A DNA stretch of 64,000 bases from Robiginitomaculum_A sp036478535. GTDB taxonomy: Bacteria > Pseudomonadota > Alphaproteobacteria > Caulobacterales > Maricaulaceae. Shown in pieces: positions 57,181-64,000 of the stretch. The notes below the pieces were generated by a model. It did not search any database and was not told the origin of the DNA. It saw only the letters and a list, made by a program, of their open reading frames with translations. The stretch is from contig OZ245059.1 of NCBI GenBank assembly GCA_965224735.1, positions 2,418,001-2,482,000 of the forward strand, read 5' to 3'. The translations under genes and the position numbers were made by a program. How positions within the stretch are numbered: the stretch's first letter is position 1; each line of letters opens with the position of its first letter.

Positions 57181-58550
57181 GTTATGAGTATAACAGCCAT
57201 CAAGGAGATGGCATGAATGACTTGTGAGCGGTTGATATTTTCGGTGCTATGTTGGCGTTGGAAGAAGCGGATAGGTTTTAGGTTGGATATGTCATCTAGG
57301 GCTTTTGACCCTGTAAAGGAGATTAACTCGCACCTTTTACCGAACGACCATCTTGAGGCTCGGCCCGTGTTTACGCACGGATTGGTGACCTCGTATAGGA
57401 GTTTGGTTTGGCCGTTCACACCCGCTTTCCTGCATTTGGAATTGGGTCTCCGCTTCCTCTTAACATTAACACGAGGCGGTTTTGCCTCAAGAGGAGTATA
57501 GCTATGTCTTTTATTGGTGTCGACCTACATACGAATTCTTTTACCATTTGCCGCCGTGAGGCGGATGGGTCTGAAATTCTGAAAACCTATCAATTATGCC
57601 AAGCTGAACTGGCTCAGTTTTGCATGAGCCTGTCAGCAGATGATGAGATCGCGGTGGAGGCCACGGGCAATTCCGCCTATTTCCGCGATGAAGTGATTGC
57701 CTGTGTTGGCCGCGTTGTTGTGGTGAACCCTGGTCAGTTTCAGGTTATCCGCAAATCGGTCAAAAAAACCGACAAGAACGATGCCCGTGCTTTGGCTTTG
57801 TTCTTGTCCAAGGATATGCTTCCCGAAACCCGGATCAAGTCGACCGAACATGCGCAGTTGGCATCTGTCACCCACACCCGTGATTTACTGGTAAAACGGC
57901 GCACTCGTTTGCTCAATAAACTGCATGCGCTTTATAACCGCCATGGCATCAAGACGAAAAAATCCAAATTTGCCTCCATGCGGGCTTTACGCGCTTTGGA
58001 TATGGCTCCGTTCTCCAAACTGGAGCAGATTGAGGCCGGGATCGTTTCCGGCCAGGTCATAAGCCTGACGCAAGCCATCAAAGAACTCGACAAGCATATT
58101 GAAACATATGCCACACCGCTTGATGGATTTGAAGACCTGACCAGCATCAAGGGTATTGGCGCACGGGCGGCCGCCATATTTCTATCCGGGATTGGTGATG
58201 TGAGCGACTTTGAAACTTCGGACAAGCTGGCAGCATATTTCGGTATTGTACCGCGCGTAAGCCAGTCAAACCAGACCACCAATATGGGGGGAATCACCAA
58301 GCGCGGCAACAAACTTGTCCGCACAACTTTGGTGCAGTGCGCCCTGATTGCCATCCGGTATTCCGGTTATCTCAACAGTTTTTACAGGCGCATTAAAGAC
58401 AGGCGCGGCTTTGGCAAAGCCATCATCGCCACCGCACGCAAACTACTCAAAATAATATACGACACTCTCAAAAACAACTGGGTGTTCGAAGATTTCACCA
58501 AATTCAAACTAGCCAGCCAACAAATGGCTGGACAATCATCATAGGAGAAC
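57181..58550 (+). mobile_element. IS110-family element (boundaries approximate)
   Basis: A full IS110-type transposase preceded by about 320 bp without a gene. IS110 elements encode a bridge RNA in this upstream part, and the stretch 57181-57503 is its likely place. The ends are not resolved, as this family lacks inverted repeats. Confidence 0.55.
57504..58544 (+). CDS. IS110-family transposase
   Basis: 346 residues. N-terminal RuvC-like DEDD catalytic domain (FIGVDLHTNSF, EATGNS, VNPGQFQVIRKSVKKTDKNDARALALFL), coiled-coil middle, and a C-terminal domain with the serine motif LTSIKGIGARAAAIFLSGIGD and PRVSQSNQTTNMGGITKRGN. ATG at 57504 follows AAGAGGAG. The frame is intact, so it may be active. 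Confidence 0.95.
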   Translation: MSFIGVDLHTNSFTICRREADGSEILKTYQLCQAELAQFCMSLSADDEIAVEATGNSAYFRDEVIACVGRVVVVNPGQFQVIRKSVKKTDKNDARALALFLSKDMLPETRIKSTEHAQLASVTHTRDLLVKRRTRLLNKLHALYNRHGIKTKKSKFASMRALRALDMAPFSKLEQIEAGIVSGQVISLTQAIKELDKHIETYATPLDGFEDLTSIKGIGARAAAIFLSGIGDVSDFETSDKLAAYFGIVPRVSQSNQTTNMGGITKRGNKLVRTTLVQCALIAIRYSGYLNSFYRRIKDRRGFGKAIIATARKLLKIIYDTLKNNWVFEDFTKFKLASQQMAGQSS

Positions 58551-58554
58551 TATT

Positions 58555-58809
58555 ATGGCCAAGCAACATACCAAAGAATTTCAACAAGAAGCGGTACGTA
58601 TCGCGTTGTCTAGTGATTTGTCACGCAAACAAACTGCCGCAGATTTAGGGATTGGGTTTTCTACACTCAGCCGCTGGATCCAAATACACCGACATACGGA
58701 TGATGTATCGGCACCCACAGATATAAATTTGGAGCAGGAAGTGATACGGCTCCGCAAAGAGAACCGGCCCCTCAAGGAGGAGAGGGATGTGCTACGAAGT
58801 GCCCTTTAG
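58555..58809 (+). CDS. IS3-family OrfA (C-terminus likely frameshifted)
   Basis: 84 residues: KEFQQEAVRIALSSDLSRKQTAADLGIGFSTLSRWI, the helix-turn-helix of IS3 OrfA, then the leucine-zipper stretch. The expected C-terminal end (KTSQFFARQK) lies in another frame just after the stop, so a one-base change near 58806 is likely. Confidence 0.85.
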   Translation: MAKQHTKEFQQEAVRIALSSDLSRKQTAADLGIGFSTLSRWIQIHRHTDDVSAPTDINLEQEVIRLRKENRPLKEERDVLRSAL

Positions 58810-58845
58810 GGTGAAAAAGACCAGCCAATTCTTCGCGAGGCAAAA

Positions 58846-59723
58846 ATGAAACGGTTTGCATTTATTGAGCAGCACGGTGTGGATGTTCCGACTAAACGAT
58901 TGTGCCAGATGCTTGGCGTGACATCACGTGGGTTTAGGGCTTGGCGTAATCGTCCGATGAGCAGGCGACAACGTGATGATATGGTGCTTTTGGCGCACAT
59001 CAGGGAAGAACACAGGTTGAGCCTTGGCTCATATGGCCGTCCGCGCATGACGGAGGAGCTGAAGGAACTGGGCTTTGCGGTTGGACATCGCCGTGTTGGG
59101 CGCTTGATGAGAGACAATGCTATAAAGGTCACAGAGCCCGTAAATATAAGGCAACAACCAACAGCAAGCACGGCTACGCTATAGCCTCTAACCTGCTGGG
59201 CAGGGACTTTACTGCCAAGCAAGCTAACCAGAAGTGGGCCATTGATATATCCTATATCTGGACACGGGAGGGTTGGCTGTATTTGGCTGTCGTCATGGAT
59301 TTATATTCCAGGCGGATTGTTGACTGGGCTGTCAGCAACCGCATGAAGAAAGATTTAGCCATTCGAGCTTTGGACATGGCGGTTGCTCTGCGACGCCCAC
59401 CAAAGGGCTGCATTCATCACAGCGATCGCGGCTCCCAATATTGTTCACACGATTACCAGAAATTGCTCAAAAAACATGGGTTCAAAGTCTCGATGAGCGG
59501 CAAGGGTAATTGCTACGACAATGCTGTTGTCGAAACATTCTTTAAGACCATTAAGGCCGAGATGATTTGGAGAAACATCTGGCACACCAGAAAACAGGCA
59601 CATATAGCACTGTTCAAATACATCAACGGGTTCTAGGGGCTACCCTTGGGGTATAATCCGAAACGACGACATTCCACCTTGGGCGGAATGTCACCCATTG
59701 CCTTCGAAAGCAAGGCAGCCTAA
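58846..59723 (+). pseudogene. IS3-family OrfB transposase, broken
   Basis: The first part (58846 to about 59130) reads KRFAFIEQHGVDVPTKRLCQMLGV. The frame then shifts near 59130 and continues RKYKATTNSKHGYAIASNLLG, DISYIWTREGW, VVMDLYSRRIVDWAV, and HHSDRGSQYCS, NCYDNAVVETFF (DDE motif). An 18-bp insertion with a stop at 59634 precedes the normal tail (NPKRRHSTLGGMSPIAF). Not functional. Confidence 0.9.
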
Positions 59724-59791
59724 ATGAGTAGTCAACTCGGAACTAAACCGCGACAAGTCCAGACAGTATCAGAGCTATGAGATATGAGCTA

Positions 59792-59815
59792 AAAAAGGCC
59801 GTATAAAAATACGGC
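59792..59815 (-). terminator. Orphan rho-independent terminator
   Basis: Stem GCCGTAT-TTTT-ATACGGC followed by CTTTTTT on the minus strand. No minus-strand gene ends near it, so the gene it served has been lost, or it stops readthrough from the right. The rest of 59762-59956 shows nothing else. Confidence 0.7.
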
Positions 59816-59956
59816 ACATACAGACCACATCACGCCCTTGCAGGGCTAACACCAATGGCCTATATCCAAAACACCCAAAAGGCGGATGAGTCTCAAAACA
59901 CATAAACTTATACAATATAACTTTATTGTAGAAAAAACTAATGCTATAGGCGTATT

Positions 59957-61018
59957 ATGAAAATATTAGTTACTGGAGGTATGGGTTTTATCGGATCTGC
60001 AGTTATTCGGTACGCACTTAGGCAGGGACATAGTATCGTTAATTTAGATGGATTAACATATGCTGCAAACCCAAAAACTTTAGCTTCCTTAGAAAATAAC
60101 CAATATTATGAATTCATCAAGGCTGATATTTGCGATGAAAATGCCGTAAAAAGTGTATTTTCGAAATATAGGCCTAATGCTGTAATGCACTTGGCAGCAG
60201 AATCTCATGTGGACAGATCAATTGAAGCACCAGGTGCCTTTATTCAAACCAATGTAATTGGCACTTATAATATGCTTCATTATGCTCGTGCCTATTGGGA
60301 CAGTTTAAAAGGAGAAAATCGGCAAAATTTTCGTTTTCATCACGTTTCTACGGATGAAGTTTTCGGTGATCTTAGTCAGGATGAGTCAGCTTTTTGTGAA
60401 ACGACGCCATATGATCCGAGCTCACCTTACTCTGCATCGAAAGCCGCGTCAGACCACTTAGTTAGAGCATGGGGGCGCACCTATGGATTGCCTGTTGTGC
60501 TCTCTAATTGCTCTAACAATTATGGGCCATTTCAGTTTCCTGAAAAGTTGATTCCAGTTGTTATTCTAAAGGCATTATATAAAGAAGAAATTCCTGTTTA
60601 TGGGACGGGAGAAAATATAAGAGATTGGCTCTACGTTGACGATCACGCTGATGCACTTTTAACTGTTTTACAAAAAGGGAAGTTGAATGAAACGTACAAC
60701 ATTGGCGCAGAGAATGAATGTACAAATTTGAAAATTGTTGAAAAGGTTTGTGTGATTATGGATGAACTTTGTCAACCGTCAAAAAAATCTCATAAAAAAT
60801 TGATAACATTTGTGGAGGATAGGCCTGGGCACGATGTGAGATATGCTTTGAATGTCAATAAAATTTATGACGATTTAGGGTGGCGTGCTTGTACGCAATT
60901 TGACAAAGGTTTGGAAAAAACGATTAATTGGTATTTAAATAATAAAGACTGGTGGGCTCCTCTCATACAAAAAGAAGAAATTACGAACCGCCGTGGTTTA
61001 ATTTCTACTATTTTGTAA
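59957..61018 (+). CDS. rfbB: dTDP-glucose 4,6-dehydratase
   Basis: Extended SDR: ILVTGGMGFIGSAVIRY (NAD binding), HLAAESHVDRSI, STDEVFGDL, SPYSASKAASDHLV (Tyr-x3-Lys) and SNNYGPFQFPEKLIP. It makes dTDP-4-keto-6-deoxyglucose for rhamnose-type sugars of lipopolysaccharide. 353 residues is normal. Base composition is more AT-rich than the host genes. Starts the operon rfbB-rfbD-rfbA with one base between rfbB and rfbD. Confidence 0.95.
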   Translation: MKILVTGGMGFIGSAVIRYALRQGHSIVNLDGLTYAANPKTLASLENNQYYEFIKADICDENAVKSVFSKYRPNAVMHLAAESHVDRSIEAPGAFIQTNVIGTYNMLHYARAYWDSLKGENRQNFRFHHVSTDEVFGDLSQDESAFCETTPYDPSSPYSASKAASDHLVRAWGRTYGLPVVLSNCSNNYGPFQFPEKLIPVVILKALYKEEIPVYGTGENIRDWLYVDDHADALLTVLQKGKLNETYNIGAENECTNLKIVEKVCVIMDELCQPSKKSHKKLITFVEDRPGHDVRYALNVNKIYDDLGWRACTQFDKGLEKTINWYLNNKDWWAPLIQKEEITNRRGLISTIL

Positions 61019-61939
61019 ATGGTATTTAGATACACAGTATTTGGGGAGACTGGTCAGTTGGCCCGCGCTCTTAAACGTCATATAGTTTCTCAAGGGCATC
61101 AAGCGATTTTTATTAATCGTGAGCAATGTGACTTTGATCAGGAACCTGACAAAATTACAGCGACGATCCAAAAGTTGATTGATTCAAATCTTGTTATTAT
61201 AGCTGCCGCATACACAAATGTTGAGTGCGCTGAAACAAACCAAGAAACGGCTTATCGTGTCAATAGTATTGCGCCTGGTATTATTGGGAAAATATGTGCG
61301 CAAAAGGGTATTCCGCTTATTTATATTTCAACGGATTACGTATTTGATGGGACGTCATCTGTGCCTTATGCACCACAAGATATAACCAATCCTATTAATG
61401 AATATGGGGTGTCAAAATTGGCAGGAGAGAACTCTGTTTTTGAATCAAGGTGCAATGCAGTTGTTATTAGAACATCATGGGTTTTTGATGGGATAAGTAA
61501 AAACTTCTTCACAACCATGCTCTCGCTTGCGGACAAAAAGTCACAAATAAATGTAGTTTCAGACCAATATGGCAGACCAACATATGCAGGTCATTTGGCA
61601 CAAGCCGTTCTTGTAATGGCAGAGAATATATTGGGTACAAATGGTGTGGATAGTGGCATTTTTCACGTCACTGGCACAGGAAAAGTTACGACTTGGGCAG
61701 AATTTGCAAAGACTATTTTAGCAAAAATCAATGAGTGCCAAGAAATACAAGAAATAGGGGCGCGTGTGTTGCCGGTCACTACGAGCGAGTATCCAAGTAA
61801 AGTGTCTCGGCCTGCATATAGTGTATTGGATGTTTCAAAATTTGAGGATAAATTTAATTATAACTTACCCAATTGGCAAGATGGTTTAAAAGCGGCGAAA
61901 CAAGAATATTTAGAATCTAAAAAGAGTGGTGTTGTATGA
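61019..61939 (+). CDS. rfbD: dTDP-4-dehydrorhamnose reductase
   Basis: Extended SDR: FGETGQLARALKRH, AAYTNVECAETNQ, ISTDYVFDGTSS, NEYGVSKLAGEN (Tyr-x3-Lys) and RTSWVFDG. It makes dTDP-L-rhamnose from the 4-keto intermediate. ATG follows the rfbB stop immediately and its stop overlaps rfbA (ATGA). Confidence 0.94.
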   Translation: MVFRYTVFGETGQLARALKRHIVSQGHQAIFINREQCDFDQEPDKITATIQKLIDSNLVIIAAAYTNVECAETNQETAYRVNSIAPGIIGKICAQKGIPLIYISTDYVFDGTSSVPYAPQDITNPINEYGVSKLAGENSVFESRCNAVVIRTSWVFDGISKNFFTTMLSLADKKSQINVVSDQYGRPTYAGHLAQAVLVMAENILGTNGVDSGIFHVTGTGKVTTWAEFAKTILAKINECQEIQEIGARVLPVTTSEYPSKVSRPAYSVLDVSKFEDKFNYNLPNWQDGLKAAKQEYLESKKSGVV

Positions 61940-62844
61940 AACGAAAAGGTATTATTCTAGCCGGCGGTAATGGCACGCGGTTGCATCCTATAACGATATC
62001 GGTTTCCAAGCAACTTATGCCTGTTTATGATAAACCAATGATTTACTATCCATTGTCGGTTCTGATGAAGATGGGTATTGATGAAATATTAGTCATAACG
62101 ACTCCACATGATAGCGCTGCTTTCCAAAAATTACTTGAAGACGGGAGCAAATGGAACATGTCATTGTCATATATGGTTCAAGCTAACCCTGATGGGTTAG
62201 CGCAAGCTCTTATTCTTGCGGAAGAATTCTTAGGTGACCACCCAAGTGTTCTGATACTCGGAGATAACTTATTCTTTGGAGAGGGATTTGATTCAATCGC
62301 TATGAAAACAAATAGTTGTAAAGATGGTGCAACTATTTTTGGGTACCCCGTGCATAATCCGGAAGATTATGGAGTTGTAGGTTTTGACAAAAATAGGAAT
62401 GTAATTTCTCTCAAAGAAAAGCCTAATTTTCCTGCTTCTAATTATGCGATCACTGGTTTGTATTTTTATGATAATCGTGCCAGTATGTTTGCTCGAAAAA
62501 TCTGCCCATCTGCTAGAGGTGAACTTGAAATAACCGATTTGAACCGAACATATATGGACTGTGGAGATTTAAATGTTGAGTTACTAGGTAGGTCTACAAC
62601 TTGGTTAGACACGGGAACTCATAGAGCATTATTACGCGCTGCGAATTTTGTAAGTATTTTAGAGGAACAACAGGGGGTGCGAATTTGTTGCCCAGAAGAG
62701 ATTGCTTTTTGTAACGGCTGGATAAATGTTGAACAATTACGAAATGTAATTGAACCACTTAAAAAAAGTGAGTATGGTCAGTATTTGCTCAAAATTTTAG
62801 AAAGAGAAAATAAGGGACTGAAATTGTCAAGTAACATGCAATAA
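61936..62844 (+). CDS. rfbA: Glucose-1-phosphate thymidylyltransferase
   Basis: Nucleotidyltransferase: GIILAGGNGTRLHPIT (Mg and nucleotide site), SKQLMPVYDKPMIYYPLSVLM, LGDNLFFGEG, PEDYGVV, SLKEKPNFPASNYAITGLYFYD and WLDTGTH. It makes dTDP-glucose, first step of the pathway. 302 residues is normal. Last gene of the cluster; rfbC (3,5-epimerase) is missing, so it must be elsewhere or the sugar is not rhamnose. Confidence 0.95.
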   Translation: MKRKGIILAGGNGTRLHPITISVSKQLMPVYDKPMIYYPLSVLMKMGIDEILVITTPHDSAAFQKLLEDGSKWNMSLSYMVQANPDGLAQALILAEEFLGDHPSVLILGDNLFFGEGFDSIAMKTNSCKDGATIFGYPVHNPEDYGVVGFDKNRNVISLKEKPNFPASNYAITGLYFYDNRASMFARKICPSARGELEITDLNRTYMDCGDLNVELLGRSTTWLDTGTHRALLRAANFVSILEEQQGVRICCPEEIAFCNGWINVEQLRNVIEPLKKSEYGQYLLKILERENKGLKLSSNMQ

Positions 62845-62851
62845 CACACTA

Positions 62852-62867
62852 GAATTAAACCGTGACA
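62852..62867. repeat. Remnant resembling the IS3 terminal repeat
   Basis: GAATTAAACCGTGACA matches the IS terminal repeat (complement of 57160-57175) at 15 of 16 positions. It stands eight bases after rfbA, so the sugar cluster is flanked on both sides by the same kind of end. Confidence 0.5.
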
Positions 62868-63092
62868 CGCCCTAACCAATAATAAATTTAGGCATTGCTG
62901 AATGATGATAACGATGTATTCCATAATTATGTGTGGCGAGGCGGATACTTCGTTGTGATAATACGCACAAATAAAATCCGCCGCTCCAGACAGAAGCTTA
63001 ACGCCAGATGCGCTGGTAAAAGGGCAAGCTCCCTAAGGGCACCGCCCGTAAAAAACATATTAGATTGGTGCCAATATTACATGTTCAAAACT
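62868..63092. other. Intergenic region between the rfb cluster and cobT
   Basis: No gene is apparent. A short GC-rich repeat with GGGC/GCCC parts lies around 63020-63050. Nothing else can be supported. Confidence 0.4.
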
Positions 63093-64000
63093 TTAACGCC
63101 GCCGCCGTCCTATTTGCTGCTCTGCAAAAAGTTCGGCTAGCTTTTCTGTCATGGCGCCGCCCAATTCTTCTACGTCTGTGATTGTGACAGCGCGGGAGTA
63201 CCATCTTGTGACATCATGGTTGATGCCGATTGCTATTAATTCAACATCTGAGTGGTTTTCTATTTTGTCGATAACCTGATGCAAATGGTGTTCAAGCATG
63301 CCAGAACGGTTGCGCGATTGGGTCGCGTCATCCACGGGAGCGCCATCTGATATTACCATTAATATGCGGCGCTGTTCTGGCCGTGCCATCAGGCGCGCAT
63401 GCGCCCATTCAAGGGCTTCGCCGTCAATGTTCTCCTTCAAAAGGCCTTCGCGCATCATAAGGCCAAGATTGTTTTTCGCTCGTCGCCAGGGCATGTCAGC
63501 AGATTTATAAATAATGTGGCGCAAATCATTCAGCCGCCCGGGACTGGCTGGCTTATTTGTGGTTAGCCAGTCTTGAAAGGACGAACCGCCTTTCCATGTT
63601 CGGGTGGTAAAGCCAAGAATTTCCGATTTCACCGCACAGCGCTCAAGCGTTCGCGCGAGAATATCTGCGCATACAGACGCCATCATAATTGGTCGGCCGC
63701 GCATTGATCCTGAATTGTCAATGAGGATAGAGACAACCGTATCGCGAAACTCGGTTTCTTTTTCTTCCTTAAACGACAAAGCCTGCATAGGGTCGGTAAC
63801 CACGCGGGTGAGGCGAGCCGTATCCAAGAGACCTTCTTCGAGATCAAAGCGCCAACTCCGCTGTTGTTGCGCCATTAATCTACGCTGCAAGCGATTGGCA
63901 AGGCGCGCGGTCACGGCGGCGAGGCCTTTCATATGCCCGTCGAGATACGTGCGAAGACGCTCCAACTCATCTGGCTCGCAAAGCTCTTCTGCCTTAATTA
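63093..64000 (-). CDS. cobT: Cobaltochelatase subunit CobT (partial, 5' end outside window)
   Basis: The C-terminal 302 residues. It has the VWA/MIDAS domain: ILIDNSGSMRGRPI (DxSxS), FTTRTWKGG, then RHIIYKSADMPWRRAKNNLGLMMREGLLKENIDGEAL, VISDGAPVDD and GINHDVTRWYSRAVTI. CobT with CobN and CobS inserts cobalt into hydrogenobyrinate diamide in the aerobic B12 pathway. The stop is at 63093; the frame continues beyond 64000 (IKAEELCEPDE). It is a host gene flanking the islands. Confidence 0.95.
   Translation of the reverse strand, partial: IKAEELCEPDELERLRTYLDGHMKGLAAVTARLANRLQRRLMAQQQRSWRFDLEEGLLDTARLTRVVTDPMQALSFKEEKETEFRDTVVSILIDNSGSMRGRPIMMASVCADILARTLERCAVKSEILGFTTRTWKGGSSFQDWLTTNKPASPGRLNDLRHIIYKSADMPWRRAKNNLGLMMREGLLKENIDGEALEWAHARLMARPEQRRILMVISDGAPVDDATQSRNRSGMLEHHLHQVIDKIENHSDVELIAIGINHDVTRWYSRAVTITDVEELGGAMTEKLAELFAEQQIGRRRR

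Larger units (their letters stand above)
57153..59761. mobile_element. IS3-family element interrupted by an IS110-family element
   Basis: Inverted repeats of about 28 bp lie at 57153-57180 (TGGACTTGTCACGGTTTAG...) and at 59734-59761, with two mismatches. The flanks (TTT and GAC) show no target-site duplication, suggesting rearrangement or deletion after insertion. orfA and orfB of IS3 type lie at the right, both broken. Confidence 0.75.

Noticed and set aside
57217..57501. A 94-codon plus-strand frame upstream of the IS110 transposase
   Set aside because: No family match; it lies in the probable bridge-RNA region and overlaps the transposase leader.

Overview
The window is chromosomal DNA of an alphaproteobacterium of moderate to low GC. 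Evidence: the minus-strand order gyrA-coaD-two cyclophilins-queA-tgt, a CobT-type aerobic cobaltochelatase subunit at the right edge, and alphaproteobacterial versions of pyruvate carboxylase, UbiX and QueC/QueE. Genus cannot be fixed from sequence reading alone. Standard bacterial code fits throughout; TTG and GTG starts occur.

Host core, 1-34043. Left to right: a truncated M20 peptidase, an OmpA-family porin with a decayed relative beside it, tRNA-Lys, tgt, queA, two cyclophilins, coaD, gyrA, a hybrid histidine kinase whose receiver lacks its phospho-acceptor Asp, a DUF2330/RnfD-like pair, pyruvate carboxylase, a rotted ribokinase-like gene, a DUF1643 protein, a class V aminotransferase, an ABC exporter, MaoC, UbiX, queC-queE, a TPR protein, queG, a GST, a cation diffusion facilitator, an M1 aminopeptidase, a P1 peptidase and tRNA-Arg(ACG). 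Five queuosine genes (tgt, queA, queC, queE, queG) lie at three loci, so the pathway is largely present.

Mobile region, 34029-59761. The 3' end of tRNA-Arg is followed by an integrase, and an exact 18-bp copy of the tRNA end (34029-34046) recurs at 44313-44330. These bound a 10.3-kb element with integrase, HK97-type portal, protease, connector and capsid genes, a MerR-like regulator, large terminase, HNH nuclease and a primase/helicase, but no tail or lysis genes. That is the plan of a capsid-forming phage satellite. In the excised circle the att core would place a new Shine-Dalgarno sequence and in-frame ATG before the primase/helicase gene. Right of it lies a second, decaying satellite-like element (44331-57152): two AlpA-like genes, an XRE repressor with a matched pair of operators, a HigA gene beside an internally deleted HigB, a lone tape-measure gene, a small-terminase-like gene, a prim-pol/helicase with a premature TGA and a toprim protein. 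Its P4-type integrase is cut off by IS elements. Both helicase genes are followed by a GC-rich hairpin and element-specific iterons (GTGCGC in one, GTGCGGCA in the other), which look like replication origins. An IS110-family element lies inside a broken IS3-family element.

Right flank, 59762-64000. An AT-rich cluster rfbB-rfbD-rfbA for dTDP-sugar synthesis (no rfbC), followed by a sequence resembling the IS3 end, then cobT entering from the right edge.
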